Both the position numbers and the translations under genes were made by a program. A DNA stretch of 64,000 bases from a virus. The notes below the pieces were generated by a model that worked only from the letters and a program-made list of their open reading frames with translations, was not told the origin of the DNA and made no database searches. Positions 16,430 to 24,282 of the stretch are shown here, piece by piece. Location of the stretch: IMG/VR virus record IMGVR_UViG_3300028920_000037, positions 62,001 through 126,000 of that record. One strand, given 5' to 3'. The number at the start of each line of letters is the position of its first letter. Within the stretch, counting starts at the first letter, position 1.

Positions 16430-17371
16430 ATGAGAACTAAAACGATTCTCTTGCTTGTCGGACTTCCGGCGAGTGGCAAGTCAACATACGCTTTCGACCT
16501 GATGAAGAGGGAACGCAGGTGGAAGCGTGTTTCACGCGACGATATCAGGTTGATGCTCGATGGAGTCGAGTTCGATCCAAAGAACGAGTCATTCGTCACG
16601 AAGATTGAGGATGCCTCCGTCGAGGCGGTACTTCGTGCTGGATACGATGTTATCATCGATGCAACACATTTGAATGTGCAGTCGCGGAACAAGTGGTTGC
16701 AGTTCGCGGCGCACTTTGGTGACGTTAAGATCATTTCGAAGAACTTTGATATCAGTCTGGAAGATGCGCTGCGAAGGAACGATCTACGCAACCAAGCAGG
16801 TGCACAAAATGTTTCACCCGATGTCATTGAAAGGATGTACGATAGGTACGTCAAGAAAAACGGCCTTCCAAAGGAACTCGATGAATACTTCCCGAGTCCA
16901 GCATTCGTGCAGGCAGAGGTAGATGAATCGCTTCCTTATTGCGTCGTGTGCGACCTTGACGGGACGCTTGCGGACAACTCATGGAGGAACGTTTACGAGG
17001 CTACCGATTGTGAGCGTGATCCAGTGATCAGATATGTTAAGGATGTGCTTTTTGCCGTACATGAAAAGTTCGGCGATTCAATCATATTTGTAACAGGTCG
17101 TGAGGAACAGTTTCGTGAAGGAACAGAAGAGTTCCTTACAAATGCTGGATTTATGTGGACCAGTAGTGACAGATCTATGCGGGCAAACGAGCTTCATATG
17201 CGCTCCAACACAGATAAGCGCAAGGACTACGTTGTTAAAAAAGAAATTATCACTGAATTTCGCAAGAGGTTTAATATCAGGTTCTGCCTCGAGGACAGGC
17301 CACGAAACTGTCGCATGATGCGGTACGAACTCGGCCTTCCGGTCCTCCAGGTTGCAGATGTGGAGTTCTGA
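16430..17371 (+). CDS. pnkp: Polynucleotide kinase-phosphatase (T4 Pnkp-like)
   Basis: 313 residues, two domains as in T4 Pnkp. The N-terminal kinase has P-loop LLVGLPASGKST (residues 8-19) and SRDDIR; the C-terminal HAD 3'-phosphatase has CDLDGTLADNSW (about residue 174), FVTGREEQFREGTEEFL and CLEDRPRNCRMMR. It phosphorylates 5'-OH and removes 3'-phosphate or 2',3'-cyclic phosphate ends so that they can be ligated, e.g. to mend tRNAs cut by host anticodon nucleases. The RNA ligase follows 0.8 kb downstream. Confidence 0.93.
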   Translation: MRTKTILLLVGLPASGKSTYAFDLMKRERRWKRVSRDDIRLMLDGVEFDPKNESFVTKIEDASVEAVLRAGYDVIIDATHLNVQSRNKWLQFAAHFGDVKIISKNFDISLEDALRRNDLRNQAGAQNVSPDVIERMYDRYVKKNGLPKELDEYFPSPAFVQAEVDESLPYCVVCDLDGTLADNSWRNVYEATDCERDPVIRYVKDVLFAVHEKFGDSIIFVTGREEQFREGTEEFLTNAGFMWTSSDRSMRANELHMRSNTDKRKDYVVKKEIITEFRKRFNIRFCLEDRPRNCRMMRYELGLPVLQVADVEF

Positions 17372-17619
17372 TGCACGAAACAGTGAAGCAGATCATCCTT
17401 AAAAGGTCATCGACACAGTATCTACTCGCCCTGAAGGTTCGTGCAAACAGGAACGGAGGCGAAGCCGTAGAATGCGGTGGGATTGTCATCTCAGTCGAAG
17501 AACTCAAGAAGGAGCTCGCTCTGAGGCCTCACATTCCAAATAAGGCGGAATCTCCGAGCGGCAGACGTCTGCCGCTCGGAGATCAAAGGAAAGAAAGAAG
17601 CGTCGATGAACATTATTGA
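17371..17619 (+). CDS. Small hypothetical protein spanning a 32-bp palindrome
   Basis: 82 residues; the ATG overlaps the Pnkp stop (TGATG). The first 50 residues look ordinary (ILKRSSTQYLLALKVRANRNGG...). The last part is translated through a perfect palindrome and looks less protein-like, so the gene may originally have ended before it. No family recognised. Confidence 0.5.
   Translation: MHETVKQIILKRSSTQYLLALKVRANRNGGEAVECGGIVISVEELKKELALRPHIPNKAESPSGRRLPLGDQRKERSVDEHY
17551..17582. repeat. 32-bp perfect palindrome
   Basis: TCTCCGAGCGGCAGAC followed immediately by its reverse complement. As RNA it would form a very stable 14-bp stem with a 4-nt loop; as DNA it could extrude a cruciform. 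No T-run follows, so an ordinary intrinsic terminator is unlikely. Confidence 0.9.
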
Positions 17620-17842
17620 ACGTGCCGTTGCAGGTGAGTTCGACGGGAAGCCCATTGACGAGCTCCTTGAGGCCATAGACGATGAGATTGACAAATGGCA
17701 CTCGCCTGAACACGATGACGATGATTCTAAACTTCATGAGTTCCTTGGCATGTCGTGGGAAGAGTACAAGTTCTTTGTAGAAAAGCCAACATACTTCATG
17801 AGTTCCTTGGTATGTCGTGGGAAGAGTACGGGTTCTTTGTAG
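17606..17842 (+). CDS. Small acidic protein, C-terminus altered by a tandem duplication
   Basis: 78 residues as it stands. The acidic N-terminal two-thirds (PIDELLEAIDDEIDKWHSPEHDDDD) is intact. A 62-bp duplication shifts the frame, replacing the end. If one copy is removed the frame continues through EKPTSKEVQQ and stops at an ATGA overlap with the next gene (17871), exactly the spacing used elsewhere in this genome, which shows the ancestral arrangement. No family recognised. Confidence 0.65.
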   Translation: MNIIERAVAGEFDGKPIDELLEAIDDEIDKWHSPEHDDDDSKLHEFLGMSWEEYKFFVEKPTYFMSSLVCRGKSTGSL

Positions 17843-17854
17843 AAAAGCCAACAT
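17731..17854. repeat. 62-bp tandem direct duplication (two copies)
   Basis: Copy 1 at 17731-17792 and copy 2 at 17793-17854 match at 59 of 62 positions. The unit length is not a multiple of three, so it frameshifts the gene at 17606. Confidence 0.93.
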
Positions 17855-17870
17855 CTAAAGAGGTTCAGCA

Positions 17871-18185
17871 ATGATTGAAAGCGACTTCTACGAACAGAGT
17901 GTCAAGAACAAGGAAAAGTTCCCACAGAATGCAATGTACATCGCCCTTGTTTTTAAGCAGGGATCTCAACACGTTCCAGCGTATGATCGCCACGATCCTC
18001 CTGAAGGCACGTACTGTCCAACGGAAGAGTGCGACGCGTATGTCTTTGGAGACAAGGAAACGCTCGACATGTTTGCCATGCGAGCGATGCACCTCAACAT
18101 GAAGTACGTCATGTTTGAGCTAGGAAGCCAGCTTACAACGCATGTTACAGTCGACGTCAAACCGAAGATGGAGCCTACGCGATGA
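17871..18185 (+). CDS. Hypothetical protein
   Basis: 104 residues. No recognised family; segments YIALVFKQGSQHVPAYDRHDPP and MKYVMFELGSQLTTHVTVDVKP suggest a small alpha/beta fold. The stop overlaps the RNA ligase start (ATGA), so it is probably co-translated with it. Confidence 0.65.
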   Translation: MIESDFYEQSVKNKEKFPQNAMYIALVFKQGSQHVPAYDRHDPPEGTYCPTEECDAYVFGDKETLDMFAMRAMHLNMKYVMFELGSQLTTHVTVDVKPKMEPTR

Positions 18186-18982
18186 TTGTTAAGTACCCGC
18201 GGACGCAACACGTCAGGGGCTCGCACCTTCAATACGGTGATGAGGACCTCGATGCGGTGTCGTTCGATGATCTGCGAGGCAAGCACCTCGTTGTCGAAGA
18301 AAAGATCGATGGAACAAACTCTGGAATCTCGTTCGAATCAGGACGACTCATGCTCCAGTCACGAGACCACTACCTACGTGGAGGCCCACGTGAAAAGCAG
18401 TTCGATCTTCTGAAGCAGTGGTCTAGCATGTGGCGGCAGGACCTGAACGACATCCTCGACGAGCGCTACGTGATGTACGGAGAGTGGATGTTCGCGAAGC
18501 ACACATGTTTTTACGACATGCTTCCACACTACTTCATGGAGTTCGACGTTTGGGACAAGGAACGAGGCTTCTTTCTTGATACATCTTCTCGATACGCGCT
18601 GTTGCGTAGCAGGAATCACGGTGTAAACATCGAACCTGTTCTTGTTGTCGCTGAAGGAATGTTCGGTTCGCTCGACGCCCTGAAGGAGCTGGTGTGTGAT
18701 TCACACTTCAAGTCTCGGCAGTGGCGTGCTGACCTAACAAGGCAAGCGTTGCTCGCTGATGTCGATCCTGATGTTGCCAAATTTCACACCGACATGAGTG
18801 ACCTGATGGAAGGTCTCTACGTCAAGTGGGAAGAGGACGGCATCGTCAAGGGACGCTACAAGTTCGTACGTGAATCGTTTACGAACCACGTCCTCAGTCA
18901 GGACCAACACTGGCACGACAGGCCAATCATACAAAATTCGCTGCGTCCAGGTGCCTTTAACGCGATGTTTGGTACAATGTAG
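18182..18982 (+). CDS. RNA ligase (covalent nucleotidyltransferase superfamily)
   Basis: 266 residues. Motif I KIDGTN (Lys at about residue 41 would be adenylylated), motif III-like YGEWMFAKHTCFYD, motif IV EEDGIVKGR and motif V-like YKFVR. Size and motif spacing fit single-domain RNA ligases. Together with the upstream RlaP-type and Pnkp-like genes it forms an RNA end-healing and sealing set. A second, larger ligase is at 55097. Confidence 0.88.
   Translation: MIVKYPRTQHVRGSHLQYGDEDLDAVSFDDLRGKHLVVEEKIDGTNSGISFESGRLMLQSRDHYLRGGPREKQFDLLKQWSSMWRQDLNDILDERYVMYGEWMFAKHTCFYDMLPHYFMEFDVWDKERGFFLDTSSRYALLRSRNHGVNIEPVLVVAEGMFGSLDALKELVCDSHFKSRQWRADLTRQALLADVDPDVAKFHTDMSDLMEGLYVKWEEDGIVKGRYKFVRESFTNHVLSQDQHWHDRPIIQNSLRPGAFNAMFGTM
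18973..18978 (+). promoter_or_regulatory. -10 box of a leaderless promoter
   Basis: TACAAT is 6 nt before the ATG at 18985. The -35 position (18950-18955, GGTGCC) is poor. Confidence 0.45.
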
Positions 18983-18984
18983 CA

Positions 18985-19815
18985 ATGGCACGTTACGCTT
19001 GGGCAACAGACGTACATCTAGATCACCTGAGAGACTCGTCTCAGGTGATTGCATTTGCAGAGATGATCGTCGCAACGAACTGCGACGGGGTCATCATCTC
19101 AGGGGACATCTCGATCGCGAAGCATGTGACGTATCACCTTGCGGCGATCGAAAAGGTTCTTCAGAGGCCGATCTACTTCGTTCTTGGGAACCATGACTAC
19201 TATGGCGGGACGATCGAGGCAGTTCGCAAGGAGATGAGCAACCTTGCGAGGATCTCACCGTTCCTCAAGTACCTCCCATTGCAGAGCTACCACATGCTCA
19301 ACAGCTCGACGGCGATCGTCGGTCATGATTGTTGGTACGACGGGATCCTCGGCAACCCGCAGGGATCGAAGTTTCATCTGACCGATTGGAGCGCCATCAG
19401 TGATTACAGGAACGACTACATGAATCCTCGAAAGTCCGAGGAAGAGAAGCGCAACCTGATCATCGGAACATCGAGGGACCTTGCGACCGAAGGCGTCATA
19501 CACATCCAGAAGGGCATCAAGGACGCGTTCAGGTACGCTCGTAGGGTGATCGTCGTCAGCCACGTCCCGCCGTATGCTGAATCACACATCTACGAAGGCA
19601 AGATCGGCAACGACGATGCGATGCCGTGGTTCACATGCAAGCTGTTGGGCGACATGCTGTCTGATGCATCGAAGGCATTCCCAGACAGGAAGATTGTTTC
19701 GCTCTCGGGTCACACACATGGCCAGTACCAAGGCAAGAAGACAGACAACCTCGACGTCCTTGTTGGTGGTGCTAGGTACGGAAATCCAATGATCGAAACA
19801 ATCATTGATATCTGA
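18985..19815 (+). CDS. Calcineurin-like metallophosphoesterase
   Basis: 276 residues. The metal-binding motifs are in order: TDVHLDH, SGDIS, GNHDYYGG, SHVPP and SGHTHGQ. Typically a two-metal phosphatase or nuclease; phage members may remove phosphate ends or act on nucleotides (family knowledge). It lies directly after the RNA ligase but has its own -10 box, so joint function with RNA repair is possible, not shown. Overlaps the methylase gene by one base (TGATG). Confidence 0.85.
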   Translation: MARYAWATDVHLDHLRDSSQVIAFAEMIVATNCDGVIISGDISIAKHVTYHLAAIEKVLQRPIYFVLGNHDYYGGTIEAVRKEMSNLARISPFLKYLPLQSYHMLNSSTAIVGHDCWYDGILGNPQGSKFHLTDWSAISDYRNDYMNPRKSEEEKRNLIIGTSRDLATEGVIHIQKGIKDAFRYARRVIVVSHVPPYAESHIYEGKIGNDDAMPWFTCKLLGDMLSDASKAFPDRKIVSLSGHTHGQYQGKKTDNLDVLVGGARYGNPMIETIIDI

Positions 19816-20594
19816 TGACTGACGAGATTATCAGCGTCGATGGAGGCTGGCTTATCAAAGCAGATGCGGCGGTCCAACAGACCGTCTGGGACGTGCTCGA
19901 CCTCGTCGGTCAGAATAGGTGGATGATCTACACAGATCCTCCTTACGGCAGCATCGTCAAGGAGGGCTGGGACGTCAAACTTCAGGGTGAGGAACACGGT
20001 GAGTGGATGCTCAACTGGACGAACATGTGGGCGCACCACCTCAATGAAGGAGCTGCGTTCTACGTTTGGGGAGGCGTGGGAAAGCACTTGAATAGGTCGT
20101 TCTTCTACTACGCTGCGAAGGTCGAGCACCGCACACAGCTCAAGATCCAGAACGTGATCACCTGGAAGAAGCGTCGAGGCATAGGGACGGCCTACAATTA
20201 TCTCTTCACGCGTGAGGAGTTGCTCTTTATGCTCAAGGAAGGCAAAAACGTGCAGCCTCTCGTGTTCAACGTGCCACTGCTAGATGAGCTCCGCGGCTAT
20301 GCGGGTTACAACAACAAGTACCCAGCCAAGAGCCCGTACAAGAGGCGATCGAACGTTTGGACAGACGTCACCGAAATCCTTCGTGGTAAGAAACACCCTG
20401 CACAGAAACCCGTTCGTCTCGCGGAGATCGCGATCGAGACATCATCCCATAGGAAGGACGTCGTTGTTGACCTTTTCGCTGGTTCGGGTTCTACGGGTGT
20501 CGCCGCTCACCGCTTAGGTCGCGATTTCGTCCTTGTAGAGAACGATGACGCTACGTTTGAAGAACTCAAGCGAACCTTCTCTTGTAAAGCGTAA
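19815..20594 (+). CDS. DNA methyltransferase (N6-adenine/N4-cytosine, beta-type motif order)
   Basis: 259 residues. Catalytic motif IV YTDPPYGS at about residue 42 precedes the SAM-binding motif I DLFAGSGSTGVAA at about residue 218, with HPAQKPVRLAE (motif X) just before it. This order fits the DPPY beta group. The target recognition region (about 85-190) gives no hint of specificity. Probably protects phage DNA or changes promoter recognition. Confidence 0.9.
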   Translation: MTDEIISVDGGWLIKADAAVQQTVWDVLDLVGQNRWMIYTDPPYGSIVKEGWDVKLQGEEHGEWMLNWTNMWAHHLNEGAAFYVWGGVGKHLNRSFFYYAAKVEHRTQLKIQNVITWKKRRGIGTAYNYLFTREELLFMLKEGKNVQPLVFNVPLLDELRGYAGYNNKYPAKSPYKRRSNVWTDVTEILRGKKHPAQKPVRLAEIAIETSSHRKDVVVDLFAGSGSTGVAAHRLGRDFVLVENDDATFEELKRTFSCKA

Positions 20595-20610
20595 TGCGGT
20601 GTATTAGGGT
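20582..20610 (+). promoter_or_regulatory. Leaderless promoter
   Basis: TTGTAA (20582-20587), 17 nt, TAGGGT (20605-20610), then ATG at 20617 after 6 nt. The -35 lies within the end of the methylase gene. Confidence 0.6.
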
Positions 20611-20616
20611 GTATCT

Positions 20617-20901
20617 ATGACGCCCGAACAGCACAAAGAGCGCGAGAATCAACAGGCACGCCTCAAGTGGCTCGAGGAGAACCTCGCTCAATCCATCAAG
20701 GAGGAAGGCTTTGCACGTAGCCGCAAGGAACGCCAAGAAAAGCTCATGCTAAGGGTTGGTTACGCAAAGAAACCAAAACATAAGCAGGAACAGATCAGGC
20801 GTAGGCACTATAATGCAACCGTTCAAGAATCCCAGTTGTCTGAAGTTGCCCAGCTCCTTGGTTCAGAGATCGGAGGCCTCCGTCGAGAAATCGAAGGCTG
20901 A
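20617..20901 (+). CDS. Small coiled-coil protein
   Basis: 94 residues, about 40 percent charged, Gln/Glu/Arg/Lys-rich, predicted coiled coil (QQARLKWLEENLAQSIKEEG; EVAQLLGSEIGGLRREIEG). Possesses its own leaderless promoter. Overlaps the start of the next gene by about 90 bp. Function unknown; DNA- or RNA-binding is possible from the basic middle segment KKPKHKQEQIRRRHY. Confidence 0.6.
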   Translation: MTPEQHKERENQQARLKWLEENLAQSIKEEGFARSRKERQEKLMLRVGYAKKPKHKQEQIRRRHYNATVQESQLSEVAQLLGSEIGGLRREIEG

Positions 20902-21820
20902 GGATGACATCATAAAGGTCGAGTTTGACCTCCTCGAACCCCTGCGTGACGCGCCCAAGTGGGGAGTCGTCACAGAGATCATCGAGTCCGCAGCTCCGTA
21001 CGGAGGGTTCCTTGCGGGAGGTTTTGCTTCGCAGCTGGCAAGGATAGCACTCGCACCAAATCGTCCTCGTCGGGCGCACCTCAAGGATCTCGAATCAACG
21101 TACATTGATGTTGAAAAGGCATTTGGTCCTTCTGACATCGATATGTTTTTCGACGATAACGAATCTCTTGAGTGTTTTGTTTACACAAAACCGTTCACAC
21201 GACCGAACAAGATCAACATTGTTGAAAGTTCGGGTGGAGAAGCGTACGAGTTCAAGGTCAAGGTCGGAAATGATCGTAATTCACCTCTATACGTACGTTT
21301 CCAGCTGATCAAGCGTTGGCTTGGTACACCAAAGCACGTTGTGGGTGACTTTGACCTTGTGAACGCGATGGTTGGGTACAGGCGTCTCAAGAACACCCAC
21401 ACGACGTTTGTTCACAAGGACTGGAAGAGGTATGAAGACGCTCGTCAGGTCCATGTTCTGAACTGGAACAGCCCGATGGTCATCAAGCGCGTCGTGAAGT
21501 ACGTCAAACGCAAGGGTTACAGCGGGCTTTCGCAGGAGACCGCCGACCAGCTCAGTGCGGCATCGATGGAATTCATTAACGGGATACGTTCTGGAAAGTA
21601 TTCGTTCGAGTTCTGTCCGACTGAATCGAGCTTTGCATCGAACCTGTCGACGCTCATGCCATACCTTTCGATCGATCAATTACTAACGTTGTCGATGATC
21701 AATGTGAAGTTTGATGAGTACGAACGTGACAAGACGTTCCACGAGCGCGTAATGCGGACGATCGTCGATAGACATGCGCGCGAGCTCGAGGAGCGACACG
21801 CTGCAGCAATCTCTGTGTGA
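20813..21820 (+). CDS. Pol-beta-type nucleotidyltransferase-like protein
   Basis: About 335 residues. FLAGGFASQLARI followed by GPSDIDMFFDD (about residues 65-115) matches the G-G/S and DxD metal-binding pattern of the Pol-beta superfamily; VKYVKRKGYSGLS and helices follow. Third member of this superfamily in the window after the genes at 13878 and 56349. The start is unsure: ATG 20813 has no ribosome site and overlaps the upstream gene; the frame is open from 20756. Confidence 0.65.
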   Translation: MQPFKNPSCLKLPSSLVQRSEASVEKSKAEDDIIKVEFDLLEPLRDAPKWGVVTEIIESAAPYGGFLAGGFASQLARIALAPNRPRRAHLKDLESTYIDVEKAFGPSDIDMFFDDNESLECFVYTKPFTRPNKINIVESSGGEAYEFKVKVGNDRNSPLYVRFQLIKRWLGTPKHVVGDFDLVNAMVGYRRLKNTHTTFVHKDWKRYEDARQVHVLNWNSPMVIKRVVKYVKRKGYSGLSQETADQLSAASMEFINGIRSGKYSFEFCPTESSFASNLSTLMPYLSIDQLLTLSMINVKFDEYERDKTFHERVMRTIVDRHARELEERHAAAISV

Positions 21821-21870
21821 ACAAGCTCGTTGTGTGTTGTAGATATCGATAGGGTGCGCCACACACCCGT

Positions 21871-21888
21871 CGTTGCTGCTTTGCAACG
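21871..21888 (+). promoter_or_regulatory. Short hairpin in the 5' leader of the HNH gene
   Basis: CGTTGC, loop TGCTTT, GCAACG, just upstream of an AAAGGAGAG ribosome site. Could modulate translation. A TAGGGT box at 21850-21855 may be the -10. Confidence 0.35.
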
Positions 21889-21902
21889 AAAAGGAGAGAA
21901 CC

Positions 21903-22436
21903 GTGAAGCGCGCACTGCTGCTGAATGCAGACTACACACCGATGCACTTCGTTGACGAGGAAGAGGCAATCTACCTGCTCTACCTCAACAAGGCGGAGAT
22001 GATCACAATGTTGAACGGTACGCCCAGCTCGTGGCCTGAGGGTCACGGTCTCGTGAACGGCGGAACGTTCCCAGCTGGAGCAACGCTCAGGCTCATGGAA
22101 CGTGTCACGAAGAAGTGGAAGTCACCTCGCTTCCGCAAGCGTGTCCTGTTCAACAGGGACGATTGGAAGTGCCAGTACTGTGGTACGCCAGTCACAACGT
22201 CCACGGCGACGATCGAACACGTGTTTCCACAGTCAAGGGGCGGCATGACAACGTGGCAGAACTGCGTCACTGCGTGTTCACCGTGTAACAGACGGAAGAA
22301 GAACAGGACGCCAGAAGAGGCAGGAATGTGCCTGTTGTCGCAGCCAAAGGCTCCATCGCCGCTGCACTTCTGGGACCTGAGAAGGACGAGCACCTGGCAC
22401 TCTGACTGGGATACGTTCCTTCGCGTTGACAACTGA
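21903..22436 (+). CDS. HNH endonuclease
   Basis: About 177 residues from GTG 21903, chosen because AAAGGAG lies at 21890-21896. The HNH domain is at residues 91-140: CQYCG, IEHVFPQSRGG, WQN and CSPCNRRKKNRTP, i.e. paired CxxC zinc ligands around the H-N-H core. The N-terminal LLLNADYTPMHFVD...A segment is typical of a widespread bacterial HNH family rather than of classical homing enzymes. Role could be DNA processing or host DNA degradation; unknown. Confidence 0.85.
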   Translation: MKRALLLNADYTPMHFVDEEEAIYLLYLNKAEMITMLNGTPSSWPEGHGLVNGGTFPAGATLRLMERVTKKWKSPRFRKRVLFNRDDWKCQYCGTPVTTSTATIEHVFPQSRGGMTTWQNCVTACSPCNRRKKNRTPEEAGMCLLSQPKAPSPLHFWDLRRTSTWHSDWDTFLRVDN

Positions 22437-22452
22437 TGCATACTTACTGGCT

Positions 22453-23087
22453 ATGAGGACGACCCTCAGCCAGGTTAGGAGTATCATCAGAGAGGAATTG
22501 GCCCGCCATCTTAATGAGGAATGGTGGGCTGAGTCATATTCTGGTAAGCTGTACGATGAGCCCGCGCTTGATCCAGAAAAAGAGACGCTCTGGATCGAAA
22601 AGGATTCGAAGCGCAAGATCAAGAAGTGGATGAAGGACATGGGCCTCGCCGAGGCTGTGTCCAACAGAGACATCCTCGCAAGGCTTCAAAACCTGAGTGA
22701 TAGCAATGTTGAGTACATAAAGGATCCCTTGAGCTATAGGGCCGGATCGCTCAGGTTCAACGAGCTCGAATACATCACGAGTAACGCTGATCCTACTACG
22801 ATCGCGTTGAAACAACACCCATCTGCCTAAACGTTTGGGCAGGCGATGATGAGTTGAAGTTTTATCTGAACGACGGTCGCCACCGCTGGTTGCCTGCACG
22901 GATGTACGGTGCGTCAAAGATACGTGCGGATGTCACGATCGACTATAGTGAGAATGATTCGATGCCGGTCGGTGTAATGACGATCGGAATTGCTTCCGAT
23001 GATCTAGGACGATTGATCAAGATCGCAGACAAGGTCTACAGAAAGGACCGCGAAAGACCTCCCGATCGCTCTTTGAGGTTCAATTGA
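22453..23087 (+). CDS. Virion-type protein with N-terminal LRxIIRE helix, split by a -1 frameshift
   Basis: The first part (22453-22830) begins TLSQVRSIIREELARHL, the recurring N-terminal helix of this genome. The frame ends after ALKQHPSA, but frame 0 continues with coding-like sequence (TPICLNVWAGDDELKFYLND) before the TTG at 22854. One extra A in the AAA run at 22810-22812 would join the halves into about 211 residues. No slippery site is visible. No enzymatic motif; the C-terminal half has a beta-rich look (VTIDYSEND, GVMTIGIASDDLG). The halves may also be separate genes, with the second starting at TTG 22854. Confidence 0.6.
22823..22842. repeat. Near-perfect 20-bp palindrome
   Basis: CTGCCTAAAC paired with GTTTGGGCAG, one G-U. 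It covers the stop codon of the first half of the split gene; it may be a coincidence of coding sequence if the frameshift is an error. Confidence 0.4.
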
Positions 23088-23127
23088 GCGCTCGCCCGAG
23101 TCGTTATACTTATAGCGAGGAGTCCTC

Positions 23128-24282
23128 ATGAAGTTGAAGCTGCAACAGCTGCGTGCCGTGGCACGCAGCACCTTGGTAGAAGTCAAGGCAACCGAGGCGC
23201 TGCGTAACGCTATGCCGAAGGTTTTTGGTCCTGCTATGCGCGTAGATGGTGACCTCAAGGTGCTCGCTCGTAGGGTAAACGAGCGCCTCGATGTCATGGA
23301 GCGTACAGGAAACACCGCGATCATTGAGATTGCTACGGCGGTGCTTGCGCCGCTCGCAAGGAACCGATCAGCAGAAGTACGCAAGATGGTTGCAAGGCTT
23401 CTACCCAAGAACCTTACGACGAAGCTGTGTGAGGACAGGCATCCAGCTGTTAGGGCAGCAGTAGCTCGTAGGGTTCCATACGATGCGCTTTGTAAGATGT
23501 GTGAGAGGTTTCCAAACGACGACCAGCTGACAACCATCAAGGCAGAGCGCATCGACGAGGTGCTTGAACCCGTTGAAGAGCTTGATTCAAAAGCAATAGG
23601 TGAGACAGTCATGACGAACGTCAGCGAGTTGTCGAAGCAGTGGTACATGGAGGCTGCGCGCAAGCTCCTTGAGGACTACGGCGAGTTTACGAGGACTCCG
23701 GTACTCGCCGAACGTCACTGGAACCCGAAGGCGGTCGCTCGGTACTGTGCGAGCCTGAAGGCCTCGTGGGGCGTCGAGATCGATGCAAAGAAGCTTCAGG
23801 AGGCGGTCGATATGCTGCTTAGGGAGCTCGACGATCGCAGGGAGAATCAGTATGGAAACTCGCTGTCAGAGATCAAGAAGAACCTCGAACGTCTCGTTGA
23901 AAGTGACGACCGCGGCAAGCTTCCGATCATGCCAATCGTTGCTGAAGAGCGGACAGATCCGGTCAAGTCGTTGCTCGAGAACAGGTGCACGAACGCTGAG
24001 TACTTGAAGTTCTTTGAGTCAATGTTCAATGTTCGCAAGTCAACGATTCCAGCGACGATCAGGAAGTACAGACTCGGCGAAGGAATGTCAAAGGAGACGT
24101 TCGTTCCGATGAAGGCGCAGCTTCCACACGGTGTTTTGAATGAGGTGACTGAACAGGCGCTCAACAGGTACGTTGAGTGTTGGAACGCGGCGGTTGCGCT
24201 CGCTGGTGAGCCACTGAAGCTTGGTTGGAACATTGATCCGGCGAACATTGCGTCGGTCGGATTTGACCTGGAGCTCTTCTGA
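23128..24282 (+). CDS. Large helical protein with N-terminal LRxVxR leader
   Basis: 384 residues. It starts KLKLQQLRAVARSTLVEVKA, the same kind of basic amphipathic helix found at the start of other late genes here. Residues 30-130 contain HEAT-like helical repeats (ARNRSAEVRKMVARLLP; DRHPAVRAAVARRVPYDAL). No known family. GAGGAG at about 23118 gives the ATG; a TTGAGC ... TATACT pair in 23085-23112 is a weak promoter candidate. One-base overlap with the Dps-like gene suggests an operon. Confidence 0.7.
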   Translation: MKLKLQQLRAVARSTLVEVKATEALRNAMPKVFGPAMRVDGDLKVLARRVNERLDVMERTGNTAIIEIATAVLAPLARNRSAEVRKMVARLLPKNLTTKLCEDRHPAVRAAVARRVPYDALCKMCERFPNDDQLTTIKAERIDEVLEPVEELDSKAIGETVMTNVSELSKQWYMEAARKLLEDYGEFTRTPVLAERHWNPKAVARYCASLKASWGVEIDAKKLQEAVDMLLRELDDRRENQYGNSLSEIKKNLERLVESDDRGKLPIMPIVAEERTDPVKSLLENRCTNAEYLKFFESMFNVRKSTIPATIRKYRLGEGMSKETFVPMKAQLPHGVLNEVTEQALNRYVECWNAAVALAGEPLKLGWNIDPANIASVGFDLELF

